From: Candidatus Saccharimonadota bacterium | GTDB taxonomy: Bacteria > Patescibacteriota > Saccharimonadia > Saccharimonadales > Saccharimonadaceae | Reading direction: 5' to 3' | NCBI GenBank assembly: GCA_017514045.1 | Contig: JAFWLS010000017.1 | Span: 1-42,513, forward strand | DNA: 42,513 nucleotides | Program-made: the position numbers and the translations under genes | Shown: positions 18,397-26,016 of the stretch, in pieces | Layout: every line of letters begins with the position of its first letter | How positions within the stretch are numbered: the first letter of the stretch is position 1 | The notes under the pieces: model-generated | The model's database searches: none | The model's input: the letters and a program-made list of their open reading frames with translations, nothing else | Told to the model about the DNA's origin: nothing

Positions 18397-18862
18397 TCCC
18401 AAACACAAATCTATCATACACTAAGAAATTAATTATCATTACTACTGCCGTCATCAATACATAGTTCCCCGTGGTCTCTACAAACTCGTAAGAGAATCCT
18501 ATTCCGATACTTTGGCAAATATCGAATGCGAATTTGTAGAGGAATCCGAACAATCCAAAGAACATTGTTAAGAGAGGTCTCACAGCCACATTCATTACCA
18601 CATTCCAGATAAAGAATTTTCCCAACTGCTTCTTGCCGACTTCGCGATCTTTCCATGTATATCTTGAGTGCAAGAAATATCCTACGAAGATTGATATGGC
18701 GCCAGAGATCAATGTCGCTATCCACAACTGGTTTTCTTCGGTAAATACTAAGAGCGCTAACGCCTCATAAATACCATAGTTAATTCCAGTATTTAACAAA
18801 CCGAATATAAAATACTTACCCTTCTGTTTGGTTTTTTCGCTTATTTCTCTCTTTTTTGCCAT
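18341..18862 (-). CDS. GtrA-like membrane protein
   Basis: A 173-residue protein with four hydrophobic segments and the GtrA-family start KGKYFIFGLLNTGINYGIYEAL, then SGAISIFVGYFLHSRYTW and a C-terminal INFLVYDRFVFG. GtrA proteins are thought to flip or present polyprenyl-phosphate-linked sugars, partnering a GtrB-type enzyme such as the one at 7227-8159. The last 20 residues are charged and lie in the 56-base overlap with the end of the O-antigen ligase-like gene. It starts one base after the stop of the cysteine-desulfurase-like gene, so it is cotranscribed with it. Confidence 0.85.
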   Translation of the reverse strand: MAKKREISEKTKQKGKYFIFGLLNTGINYGIYEALALLVFTEENQLWIATLISGAISIFVGYFLHSRYTWKDREVGKKQLGKFFIWNVVMNVAVRPLLTMFFGLFGFLYKFAFDICQSIGIGFSYEFVETTGNYVLMTAVVMIINFLVYDRFVFGTKREKKNDSEVTEQVAEE

Positions 18863-18863
18863 T

Positions 18864-20024
18864 TTAGATTATTTTCTCCATCACATTTTTAACTTTTTCT
18901 ATATCTTCTGGTCGGTTGTGATAACCTAACGAGAATCTTATAAGCGGCGGGAAATGCCTGACCTTATCTAGATAATAATGCGCACAGAAATACCCGGTCC
19001 TAGCCATAATCTTTTCGGCCCCGAGCGCCTCACCAAGCAGATGCGAATCGATATCGTCTATAAAGAAGCTCATGGTTGGATTCGCTTCTCTGTTCACCAT
19101 GGTTACTTTTTTACTGCTGCTAAGAAAATTAAATAGTTCCGTATAATTCTCTTTTAGGTTTTCATGATCTATTTTCGGAAGACCGTCTAGCCAATCAAGC
19201 GCAGCACCCAATGCAATTGCCTCTCCCCAAGCCTGCAATCCGCTCTCAAATTTCGTGTACAAATGATCAGGATTTTTTTCGCTGGATAATAAATATGATT
19301 CCCTCTCTACATCGTCCACCATTCCACCGCCAATAAAGGTCGTCTGAATTCTAGGTAGCAAATCTTTCCTTACTACCATTACCCCCATGCTTGGTGAGTA
19401 TAATTTGTGTGCCGAAAAACAAATCGCATCGGCCTCCGTCTTGTGGAGTATATCTGATGAATGAGCCATTGCTTGGGCGGCATCGATAATAATCACTCCG
19501 CCAGTTTTTCGTACTTTTTTTACGACATCCTTGATATTTTGAAGCTTTCGCCCATCGATATTTGACGCGCAGTTCACAACTACTAAGGCTTTCTCGGGTA
19601 TTTCATTCACTGGCAAGCTGCCATCATCTCCCCTTGTTAGTACCAAGCGAGGAATGTTAGACCTTCGAGAGAACGTCATTGTTGACAAGAACGGGGAATT
19701 ATGTTCGATATCGCTCGTAACTACAACATCAAATTCGTTACCGTCAAGTTGCTGAAGCAAAAGATTTATTCCATACGTTGTATTTAGCGTGAAAGACACA
19801 AAGTAATCATGCTTGGATAGTTTTAGATACTTCAAGACCTTTTCGCGCGTCGCCTCGACACGTCGGTCTGTTTCGATTCCCCATGGGTATTTTACCCTCT
19901 CTCCGCACGAGTTAAATTTTTCATAATACTCGTTTAGTGCTCTTATCACAGGCGTTGGTCTCAGACTCTGACACGCTGCATCAAGGTAGACTTCCCCACC
20001 TCCTAGGTATTCAAAATCATTCAT
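18864..20024 (-). CDS. SufS/CsdA-like cysteine desulfurase (class V aminotransferase)
   Basis: A PLP enzyme of about 386 residues. VYLDAACQSLRPTPV is the usual N-terminal substrate-site segment, IIIDAAQAMAHSS holds the PLP-ring aspartate, FSAHKLYSPSMGV holds the PLP lysine, and RTGYFCAHYY carries the cysteine expected to take up sulfur as a persulfide. This points to the SufS/CsdA group that supplies sulfur for Fe-S clusters or tRNA thiolation. No other suf gene is nearby. The frame allows an ATG at 20033, but that codon overlaps the -10 box; the ATG at 20024 sits 7 bases after the box and is preferred. It is odd that it forms a pair with a GtrA-like gene. Confidence 0.85.
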   Translation of the reverse strand: MNDFEYLGGGEVYLDAACQSLRPTPVIRALNEYYEKFNSCGERVKYPWGIETDRRVEATREKVLKYLKLSKHDYFVSFTLNTTYGINLLLQQLDGNEFDVVVTSDIEHNSPFLSTMTFSRRSNIPRLVLTRGDDGSLPVNEIPEKALVVVNCASNIDGRKLQNIKDVVKKVRKTGGVIIIDAAQAMAHSSDILHKTEADAICFSAHKLYSPSMGVMVVRKDLLPRIQTTFIGGGMVDDVERESYLLSSEKNPDHLYTKFESGLQAWGEAIALGAALDWLDGLPKIDHENLKENYTELFNFLSSSKKVTMVNREANPTMSFFIDDIDSHLLGEALGAEKIMARTGYFCAHYYLDKVRHFPPLIRFSLGYHNRPEDIEKVKNVMEKII

Positions 20025-20031
20025 AACCCCC

Positions 20032-20037
20032 ATTATA
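20032..20037 (-). promoter_or_regulatory. extended -10 promoter of the cysteine-desulfurase-like gene, predicted leaderless
   Basis: TATGATATAAT on the minus strand ends 7 bases before the ATG at 20024. It decides against the in-frame ATG at 20031-20033, which would lie inside the box. Confidence 0.55.
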
Positions 20038-20065
20038 TCATAGACATCGCCCAGACCGTCTGTGC

Positions 20066-20071
20066 TATAAT
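20066..20071 (+). promoter_or_regulatory. extended -10 promoter of the thioredoxin-fold gene, predicted leaderless
   Basis: TGTGCTATAAT is followed by 7 bases and the ATG at 20079. It is divergent from the box at 20032-20037. Confidence 0.6.
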
Positions 20072-20078
20072 AATATAC

Positions 20079-21179
20079 ATGGTTTGTATAGCCGCATTTA
20101 TCATACTGGGTTTAATTGGAATTTTTGTTGCAATCATCTCCATTTTCAAAAAAGATTTTGGCCGAGCCTACTGGAAGTCGCTAAAAAAAGCCTGGGGCTG
20201 CGTAGGCAAAAAGATTCGCCTCCAGAAGTGTGATACTAACTTTAAAGATGACGTCAAAAATACACTTCTCAAAAAAGTCATTCTTAAACATCCAAAATTA
20301 GTCAAACCGCTCTCAGTTATTATTGAAATCCTTTCAGTATTAATTGTTATTATCTTCGTCTGGGCCGTTCTCACTGCCATCAAATCACTTCTCGCGCTTT
20401 GGGTGCTTGGAACCTGCAATGTCACTAAACCCTCTGCGTGTTCACTTGGCTCAGAAGTCTGCTCGCTTGGAGGCGAAGAAGATAATGCAAATATTCTTGA
20501 ACAGACTGGACGTTGGTTTACTGAATGGGGAGAAATTTTCTCTTCCATACCCGATCGCGTTCGCACCTGGAATGCCAACGAATACTTTATTGAGCCTACT
20601 ACTTTCGTTGACGCCTCAATCTTGGACGAGACCAAATCTTCATTTACCGAGGATGAGTCATACGCTATCGACATCCTGGACCCAGGCTGTTCCGCTTGTA
20701 TGATGAGTTTCAGGAATCAGCTCGAATCTGGATTTTTTGAGAACCATCAAACCGCACTTCTTGTTTATCCAATTCAGCTCGAAGATGGTTCGTATAAGTT
20801 TGCCAACTCAGATCTTATTGCTCGCTACTTCTACGCTTCTGCTATTTTAGATCAAGGCGAAATCTTCACCGAAAAACATCACTTTGGCCTTAAATTAATG
20901 CATAAAATTTTCACTGGCAAAACCGAGAGCGGACAAATCATTCAAAGTTATCTTGGAAGCCTAGATTACGATGAAGCGAAAAAAGTTTTGAAATCATATC
21001 TCAAAGAATTCGGAGCTACCGACGAGGAGCTTAAACAAATCTCTGCAATCGAAAAATCTGACGAAGTAAAAAATATCTTAGAGAAAGTTAAAGATATCTC
21101 CAAGAACCAGATCAAAATCACTGGGATACCAACATTAATTTATGACGGAAAGAAACATTTAGGACTCTATGAAATCTAA
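20079..21179 (+). CDS. membrane-anchored thioredoxin-fold protein with a CSAC motif
   Basis: A 366-residue protein with one N-terminal membrane helix (about 2-23), a second long hydrophobic stretch (about 88-118) and a C-terminal domain likely outside the membrane. DPGCSACMMSF (C204, C207) has the CxxC of a thioredoxin fold. ITGIPTLIYDG near residue 351 supplies the cis-proline loop. The helical stretch between them fits a DsbA/DsbG-like arrangement. It may form or shuffle disulfides in exported proteins, and several secreted proteins in this window contain cysteines. The three cysteines after the second helix (GTCNVTKPSACSLGSEVCS) are unusual. It overlaps the next gene by 11 bases. Confidence 0.7.
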   Translation: MVCIAAFIILGLIGIFVAIISIFKKDFGRAYWKSLKKAWGCVGKKIRLQKCDTNFKDDVKNTLLKKVILKHPKLVKPLSVIIEILSVLIVIIFVWAVLTAIKSLLALWVLGTCNVTKPSACSLGSEVCSLGGEEDNANILEQTGRWFTEWGEIFSSIPDRVRTWNANEYFIEPTTFVDASILDETKSSFTEDESYAIDILDPGCSACMMSFRNQLESGFFENHQTALLVYPIQLEDGSYKFANSDLIARYFYASAILDQGEIFTEKHHFGLKLMHKIFTGKTESGQIIQSYLGSLDYDEAKKVLKSYLKEFGATDEELKQISAIEKSDEVKNILEKVKDISKNQIKITGIPTLIYDGKKHLGLYEI

Positions 21180-21690
21180 CCTTTTCTCCTCAATTATCGT
21201 CGCCCTGATTGCCGTAGCACTTTTAGTGGTACCAGTTTCTGCGGCCATTGATATTGAGCTTAGCGATAAGCAATCCGCTGACATTTCTAATTCTTGCAAT
21301 ACCATTCATCAGAACCTCAAGAATCTACAACGCGCAGACGCGCGCGCCCGCACTTACTTTGGTTCTATTTATGAGACAATTTCATCCAAATATCTCAAGC
21401 CACTTAATCTCCGTATAGTCGATAACGACATACCTAACTCGACCCTCCTTAAACTTCAGTCCGAATTCGCCGAAGCTCGTACCAAGTTTTCTGATGATTA
21501 CATTAAGTATTCCAAAGCGCTAGAAGAGCTTATTTCCATTGATTGCCAAATAGAGCCCAAAAATTTTTACCAAAAGTTACTCGACACCAGAAGCAAACGG
21601 ACCACTGTGGCTAAGGATATCGGATCCATTAGCAACCTGCTTACATCCATTGTGAAGAATACCGAGAAACTAAAAGAGACTATCAAATGA
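21169..21690 (+). CDS. secreted helical protein of unknown function
   Basis: I do not recognise this 173-residue protein. It starts with MKSNLFSSIIVALIAVALLVVPVSAAIDIEL, a clear signal peptide with a likely cleavage after VSA-A. The rest is predicted helical and charged, with two cysteines (near residues 43 and 125) that could form a disulfide. That would suit a substrate of the thioredoxin-fold protein encoded just upstream. It overlaps that gene by 11 bases and the next gene by 4 (ATGA), so the three are one operon. Confidence 0.7.
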   Translation: MKSNLFSSIIVALIAVALLVVPVSAAIDIELSDKQSADISNSCNTIHQNLKNLQRADARARTYFGSIYETISSKYLKPLNLRIVDNDIPNSTLLKLQSEFAEARTKFSDDYIKYSKALEELISIDCQIEPKNFYQKLLDTRSKRTTVAKDIGSISNLLTSIVKNTEKLKETIK

Positions 21691-22091
21691 ACCAAGAACC
21701 AATAACAAAATCAGAAGGCATTCAAACCAGTCCACAAGAAGTCCAAAAAGACGAAAAACCACAGATTCCAAAAGGTGGCCGTAATCTTGTCATTCTCGGT
21801 ATAGCTGCTACACTTATTGCTTTTATTACGACATTCGTATCACTTAAAATCTATCACGATTCTGGCGACATTTATCTCGATCGTTCTCGTCCTGGCTTCC
21901 TTCCAGAAAAAGAAGAGGTCGAAACTACCGAGACCCCAGACGACTATGCTTTTCCTGATTCCGGCAAACTCACTTCAGAAGTACTTGATGAATATCTCGA
22001 AAACCTCAAAGCAGAGATAGATCGGGCCGACAATTTCTCAGCCGACCCATTCGGTATTACTCCACTTTCCGATATGACTCTCGGTTTCTAG
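21687..22091 (+). CDS. small single-pass membrane protein of unknown function
   Basis: I do not recognise this 134-residue protein. A polar N-terminal tail of about 32 residues is followed by one membrane helix (about 33-54), then an acidic external part ending in DPFGITPLSDMTLGF. It overlaps the previous gene by 4 bases (ATGA), so its translation is coupled to it. It is the last gene of the 20079-22091 operon and overlaps the end of the convergent Mur ligase gene by 4 bases. Confidence 0.65.
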   Translation: MNQEPITKSEGIQTSPQEVQKDEKPQIPKGGRNLVILGIAATLIAFITTFVSLKIYHDSGDIYLDRSRPGFLPEKEEVETTETPDDYAFPDSGKLTSEVLDEYLENLKAEIDRADNFSADPFGITPLSDMTLGF

Positions 22092-23329
22092 TTGCTTTTG
22101 AAATGCTCGCGCATCCAATCATCGCCCGCCCCACCACTCAAAAAAGCCACAAGATAATTTTGCGCTAAGTAGTCTTTGATTCTCAAGTAGAATTTTTCAT
22201 CGTAATCGGCAACTTCAGCGATTTCGGGATTCGCAAGCCTTTCAATAAATTCTGCTGGCGGTATCACCCGCTGACCTTCGATTTCACGAAGCAAGGTTGT
22301 TGGTAGCCAAAATAGTTTATCCACACCATTAACAAAGAGATTATGATAATCGTCTATCACGTCGTATTGCCTTGCATTCTGTAGTGGCGCATAAGCTACC
22401 ACCAAGCCTTTTCGTCCAGTTAATCTCATTTCTTCACGAGCGATTTCTATAGTGGCAGACACTTCCTCTGGGTGATGCGCATAGTCTGTATATAGCCCCG
22501 GACAAAGTTTTTCCATTCTTCGCTCCACACCAGGGAATTCATTCATGATTCGAATCAATTCGTCTTCGCTAACAGCAAGACCTGCATCTTCAGCCATTTC
22601 CTTTACAGCCTCAACTGCTAATGCCAAATCGAACCTGCGCACTTCCCCGGCTAACGTAATTCTCCCCGCTAGGCTAGTATCATCAATTACCTTTCTGCTC
22701 TGTGCTTTGTATTGCTCGAATGCCTGTTTGTATTCTTCTTCGGTCTTATATATATCTGCGTGATCATAGGTTATAGAAGGAATAACGGCTAGCCATGGAT
22801 GATAAGCCAAAAAATTACGATCATATTCGTCCGCCTCATAAATCAGATATTTAGCCCCAGGTACGAATTTTCCTGCACCCGCAAACCCGAGCGTTGATCC
22901 AACCAGCCAACTCACAGGCAACTCTAATTTTAAGGCTAGCCACAAAATACCTGCGGTAGTTGTAGTCTTACCATGCGTCCCCGCTACGCCTATCATCTTC
23001 AAATCGTAATCTTCGACAATCTTCTCGATGAACTCATCGCGCTTTGAGATCTTTAGCCCAAGTTCATGTGCCTTCTCCAGTTCCTTATTTCCCGGTCTCA
23101 CAGCTGACGTGTGCACGTACCAGTCTACCCCTCCGTCTTCCTCAACTTTTTTCTTTAAATACTCACCGTCTTGTTCGCCGATGGACACTTCAATCCCATT
23201 GTCTCTTAATTCTTTTGTTATCAGTCCTTCATGCAAATCTGAGCCGAATACTGTCATCCCCAGCGACTTAGCGCCGAGCGCTAATGGACCCATTGCAACA
23301 CCTGATATTCCAGATATATATACTCTCAT
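22088..23329 (-). CDS. murC: Mur ligase, MurC type (UDP-N-acetylmuramate-L-alanine ligase)
   Basis: A 413-residue Mur ligase with the N-terminal YISGISGVAMGPLA binding fold, HTSAVRPGNKEL, the ATP site GVAGTHGKTTTT (residues 114-125), YEADEYDRNFL, FPGVERRMEKL and TDYAHHPEEVSATI. The last two are characteristic of MurC and its close relative Mpl. MurC adds L-alanine to UDP-MurNAc, the first amino-acid step of peptidoglycan synthesis. It is shorter than most MurC proteins (about 450-490). Mpl, which recycles murein tripeptide, cannot be excluded but is less expected here. The gene is alone with its own leaderless-type promoter. Confidence 0.8.
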   Translation of the reverse strand: MRVYISGISGVAMGPLALGAKSLGMTVFGSDLHEGLITKELRDNGIEVSIGEQDGEYLKKKVEEDGGVDWYVHTSAVRPGNKELEKAHELGLKISKRDEFIEKIVEDYDLKMIGVAGTHGKTTTTAGILWLALKLELPVSWLVGSTLGFAGAGKFVPGAKYLIYEADEYDRNFLAYHPWLAVIPSITYDHADIYKTEEEYKQAFEQYKAQSRKVIDDTSLAGRITLAGEVRRFDLALAVEAVKEMAEDAGLAVSEDELIRIMNEFPGVERRMEKLCPGLYTDYAHHPEEVSATIEIAREEMRLTGRKGLVVAYAPLQNARQYDVIDDYHNLFVNGVDKLFWLPTTLLREIEGQRVIPPAEFIERLANPEIAEVADYDEKFYLRIKDYLAQNYLVAFLSGGAGDDWMREHFKSN

Positions 23330-23335
23330 TCCTTC

Positions 23336-23341
23336 ATTATA
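23336..23341 (-). promoter_or_regulatory. extended -10 promoter of murC, predicted leaderless
   Basis: GTGATATAAT on the minus strand leaves 6 bases (GAAGGA) before the ATG. Those bases resemble a Shine-Dalgarno site but lie too close to the ATG to act as one. Confidence 0.55.
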
Positions 23342-23355
23342 TCACGCCAGTGTGC

Positions 23356-23361
23356 TATAAT
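23356..23361 (+). promoter_or_regulatory. extended -10 promoter of the 237-residue membrane protein
   Basis: TGTGCTATAAT is followed by 13 bases before the ATG at 23375. It lies 14 bases from the divergent murC box, so the two promoters must share one short region. Confidence 0.5.
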
Positions 23362-23374
23362 AATCATAACTACT

Positions 23375-24088
23375 ATGGGTGGCAAGCGAATTCACAATAT
23401 TAGAGCTAGGCTTAAGAAAATCAAAGCCGTCAAAACCTGGCAATTGTTATTGGTTTTTATTTTGCTATGTTTTGTTTCTGCCACATTTTTACGTCTTGAT
23501 CATATTAAAATGACAAATCTTCGATCCTCTGTTCTTGAAGCCGACAAAGAAGGCAATGAGGTTTTGCTCGCTGAAAGCCTGAATAATCTGAGAGATTTTA
23601 CATTCAAAAATATTATCGTAAATATCGTAGACGATAATGGCGACAAAAAGCTAGAATTTGGTACTGGTGTTTTCTATCTCGAACAAAGCTATCTTAATGC
23701 CGCCTCTGAGGCTCTTCGTATTGCTTCTGAAGCAGAGATTGACGACAGTAATCCTAACGGTAATATCTATGCTCTTGCCTCAGCCGCATGTCGACCACTT
23801 GCCATTGCGAACGGCTGGTCATGGAATTCTCCAGAACACATCGCCTGCTACCAGGCAGAGCTAGCTAAATACCCCGCCGAAGAAGTATCGGGCAGTACTG
23901 TCCAAGCGCAACTTCCTTCTACCGAACTCTATCGTCGTGAATTCGCTTCTCCTCTATGGGCACCTACTATTTCTGGCTTCGCCATACTAATTACGCTAAT
24001 CCTAGGTGTTGTAATTTTTATACGATTTCTAATCTGGCTAATACTAGAAATAGCCTTAAACTTTATGAAAATTCATAAAACCTCTTGA
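23375..24088 (+). CDS. membrane protein of unknown function with two helices
   Basis: I do not recognise this 237-residue protein. A basic N-terminus of about 20 residues is followed by a membrane helix (about 22-41), an external domain of about 150 residues with a conserved-looking GNIYALASAACRPLAIANGW segment and two cysteines, and a second long C-terminal hydrophobic stretch (about 195-232). The architecture places the middle domain outside the cell. It appears to be monocistronic. Confidence 0.65.
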   Translation: MGGKRIHNIRARLKKIKAVKTWQLLLVFILLCFVSATFLRLDHIKMTNLRSSVLEADKEGNEVLLAESLNNLRDFTFKNIIVNIVDDNGDKKLEFGTGVFYLEQSYLNAASEALRIASEAEIDDSNPNGNIYALASAACRPLAIANGWSWNSPEHIACYQAELAKYPAEEVSGSTVQAQLPSTELYRREFASPLWAPTISGFAILITLILGVVIFIRFLIWLILEIALNFMKIHKTS

Positions 24089-24113
24089 CACCTCTATTTA
24101 ATAATAATAAGAT
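24085..24113 (+). promoter_or_regulatory. sigma70-type promoter of the 67-residue protein gene
   Basis: A TTGACA -35 box (24085-24090) and a TAAGAT -10 box (24108-24113) are separated by exactly 17 bases. One of the few full -35/-10 promoters in the window. Confidence 0.75.
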
Positions 24114-24145
24114 AAGAATACAATAACTAAAGGAGGATTAAGCTA

Positions 24146-24349
24146 ATGGCTTATGAACATACTAACAGCAAAGGCGTAAAGTACTATCTTCACAAATCCG
24201 AAGTTACGCTCCGTGGCGGCAAACCTCAGACAATCTACTTCTTCACTAAGAGCGAAAAGGGCGGCAAGGGCACTCCATGTGACCTTCCAGGCGATCGTGA
24301 AGTCAACGAGAATCCTCGCAACGGCTTCCTTACCCTCAAAAAGAAATAA
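24146..24349 (+). CDS. small conserved-looking basic protein
   Basis: A 67-residue, Lys/Gly-rich protein without a signal peptide or membrane helix. It begins MAYEHTNSKGVKYYLHKSEV and ends NPRNGFLTLKKK. I believe similar small proteins occur in other Saccharibacteria, but I cannot name a function; a nucleic-acid-binding role would fit its charge. It is set up for strong expression, with a full sigma70-like promoter, an AAAGGAGG ribosome binding site (about 24129-24136) and a terminator hairpin right after the stop. It therefore forms a one-gene transcription unit. Confidence 0.8.
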   Translation: MAYEHTNSKGVKYYLHKSEVTLRGGKPQTIYFFTKSEKGGKGTPCDLPGDREVNENPRNGFLTLKKK

Positions 24350-24375
24350 GGTATTAGCCATTATTTAGGTACAAG

Positions 24376-24399
24376 AATCCACCCTGACGAGGGTGGATT
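24376..24399 (+). terminator. hairpin terminator after the 67-residue protein gene
   Basis: A 10-bp stem AATCCACCCT/AGGGTGGATT closes on a GACG tetraloop. The T-run after it is weak. Confidence 0.7.
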
Positions 24400-24429
24400 T
24401 CTGTTGCTGCTTTGCAGTTACGCTTATGC

Positions 24430-24435
24430 TATAAT
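24430..24435 (+). promoter_or_regulatory. extended -10 promoter of the AEC transporter, predicted leaderless
   Basis: TATGCTATAAT is followed by 9 A/T-rich bases and the ATG at 24445. No ribosome binding site fits. Confidence 0.6.
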
Positions 24436-24444
24436 ATATAACAT

Positions 24445-25371
24445 ATGGATCTCAATCTTTCTGATTTTTACTCTTCTTTAGGTGTAATCGCGATAATTAT
24501 TCTGCTCGGATTTTTCTTAGGACGACGCAAGCTTGTATCCGTCGAAACTAATAAGGACCTCGTCAACCTCCTTCTCTCCGTCTTTATGCCCGCATCGCTA
24601 TTCTTTGCTTTTCCTGCCACCGCTAGTGAAGACCTATTAAACCTCTTCTTCCTCGGCCTGCTCGCTGGTTTTATTATTATGCTGTCGCTCATCTTTATCT
24701 CAAAGCTCATTTTTAATAAAAAGCTTTGGCGAAAATCTCTTGTCACTGAAGGTCAATTTGCGTTTATCTTCAATAACGCCACCTTCCTAGGGTACCCTAT
24801 TATTAGTACTACATTTGGCGAACAGGGGATTATACCTTATTGCGGATTCATTATTGCATTCAACCTCGCTCTTTTTTCTTATGGCATTTGGTTATTTAAA
24901 CATGTCGAATCCAAACACTTTTTACGCAAGACTCTGTTGAACCCCAACATCATAGCAGTTCTTCTAGGCATGTTAATCTTTCTTTTTCATGTCGAGCTTC
25001 CAGATATCATCACCTCTAGTGTCAAATATGTTGCTGGAGCCACTACACCGCTTTCGCTCATTTGCATAGGGTTCATGCTCTCCTCCGCCAGTCTCAAAAA
25101 AGTCATACACTCTTGGCGCCTACTCCTTATCTCGCTCATTCAACTTATTCTCTGCCCATTTGTCACCTATGGGCTATTGCGCCTTATGGGCTTCCCAGAC
25201 GAAGTGGTCATCGTCTGCACACTCATCCAAGCTCTCCCAACCGCTACTTCCCTCGGGCTTTTTGCTGAGAAATACGGAGGACGTGTCGAAGAATCATCTG
25301 AGCTTGTAGTTATCTCTACGCTTTGTTCTATCCTAACTCTTCCACTTGTCATCGCTATTTTGTTTAGCTAA
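24445..25371 (+). CDS. AEC family (auxin efflux carrier-like) transporter
   Basis: A 308-residue membrane protein with about ten hydrophobic segments in two repeats of five, the layout of the AEC family of organic-anion and small-solute permeases. NNATFLGYPI, IPYCGFIIAFNLALFSYGIWLF, NPNIIAVLLGM and LPTATSLGLFAEKYGG match the family. Substrate is unknown; bacterial relatives carry malate, malonate or similar acids. It forms a single-gene unit. Confidence 0.85.
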   Translation: MDLNLSDFYSSLGVIAIIILLGFFLGRRKLVSVETNKDLVNLLLSVFMPASLFFAFPATASEDLLNLFFLGLLAGFIIMLSLIFISKLIFNKKLWRKSLVTEGQFAFIFNNATFLGYPIISTTFGEQGIIPYCGFIIAFNLALFSYGIWLFKHVESKHFLRKTLLNPNIIAVLLGMLIFLFHVELPDIITSSVKYVAGATTPLSLICIGFMLSSASLKKVIHSWRLLLISLIQLILCPFVTYGLLRLMGFPDEVVIVCTLIQALPTATSLGLFAEKYGGRVEESSELVVISTLCSILTLPLVIAILFS

Positions 25372-25418
25372 TTAATCGTATCCAGCTAGGATAAATCAAG
25401 ATAATATGATATATTATA

Positions 25419-25424
25419 TATAAT
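25419..25424 (+). promoter_or_regulatory. -10 box upstream of the CAT-anticodon tRNA
   Basis: A perfect TATAAT lies 13 bases before the tRNA 5' end. No convincing -35 box is present. Confidence 0.45.
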
Positions 25425-25437
25425 CTGTGGCCATAAC

Positions 25438-25513
25438 GGGGGCGTAGCTCAGGGGTTAGAGCAGTCGGCTCATAACCGATTGGTCGTTGGTTCGAACCCA
25501 ACCGCCCCCACCA
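25438..25513 (+). tRNA. tRNA with CAT anticodon (Ile2/lysidine or elongator Met)
   Basis: A full cloverleaf can be drawn. The acceptor GGGGGCG (25438-25444) pairs with CGCCCCC (25503-25509), with A discriminator and encoded CCA (25511-25513). D-arm GCTC/GAGC, anticodon stem GTCGG/CCGAT around loop CTCATAA, and T-arm GTTGG/CCAAC complete it. The acceptor is fully paired, so it is not the initiator. The GGCTCATAACC loop context and TTGGTCG variable region resemble the lysidine-modified tRNA-Ile2 that reads ATA, but elongator tRNA-Met is also possible. Confidence 0.95.
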
Positions 25514-25528
25514 CAGATTACAGAAACT

Positions 25529-25547
25529 GACCCACCGGGTCTTTTTT
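25529..25547 (+). terminator. terminator after the CAT tRNA
   Basis: A GACCC/GGGTC stem with loop ACC is followed by six T residues. Confidence 0.8.
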
Positions 25548-25574
25548 GTTTCTGATAAGCTATACCGATTATGG

Positions 25575-25580
25575 TATAAT
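25575..25580 (+). promoter_or_regulatory. extended -10 promoter of the FtsB-like gene, predicted leaderless
   Basis: TATGGTATAAT is followed by 7 bases and the ATG at 25588. This sets the start; the longer frame from 25546 begins inside the tRNA terminator. Confidence 0.6.
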
Positions 25581-25587
25581 TAAATCA

Positions 25588-26016
25588 ATGAAGAGTTTTA
25601 AGACTAATCTCCGTCGTTTCTATTTCCGCGTCAAGCACGACTATTTGTCATTCGACAACGTGATTTTCTTCGTCGCTATCATAGTATGCTTCTTCTGGAC
25701 ATACAGCTCCCTCTCTGCAACCGCCAAAAACTGGGAATTATCACAGAAACTCACTGCAAGACAAAGAGAGCAAAAACTCTTAGAATTGCAAAAGGCATCT
25801 ATAGAGCTAGAGAACGAATATTATCGTTCAGCCGAATATCAGGAGCTTTCTGCTCGGGCCAAATCCAACAAGATGCTCGATGGCGAACATCTCGTCTATC
25901 TACCAGAAAATACAGAAGCTGCCCTAAAAAAATATAGCGCAGCCGAGATTGAAGATGCGCCGACAGAAGAACCGTCCAATGTTTCACAGTGGATGTCCTT
26001 CTTGTTCGGTGCCTGA
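25588..26016 (+). CDS. FtsB/DivIC-like septum protein
   Basis: A protein of about 142 residues with a short basic cytoplasmic N-terminus, one membrane helix (about 23-42), then a coiled coil (LSQKLTARQREQKLLELQKASIELEN) and a small C-terminal part with ARAKSNKMLDGEHLVYLPE. This is the layout of FtsB/DivIC proteins, which join FtsL and FtsQ/DivIB to start septal peptidoglycan synthesis. The sequence after the coil resembles their YIEKEARERL..V.PGE..Y motif. The ATG at 25588 is fixed by the extended -10 box just before it. Its A/T-poor neighbours downstream begin a separate unit. Confidence 0.72.
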   Translation: MKSFKTNLRRFYFRVKHDYLSFDNVIFFVAIIVCFFWTYSSLSATAKNWELSQKLTARQREQKLLELQKASIELENEYYRSAEYQELSARAKSNKMLDGEHLVYLPENTEAALKKYSAAEIEDAPTEEPSNVSQWMSFLFGA

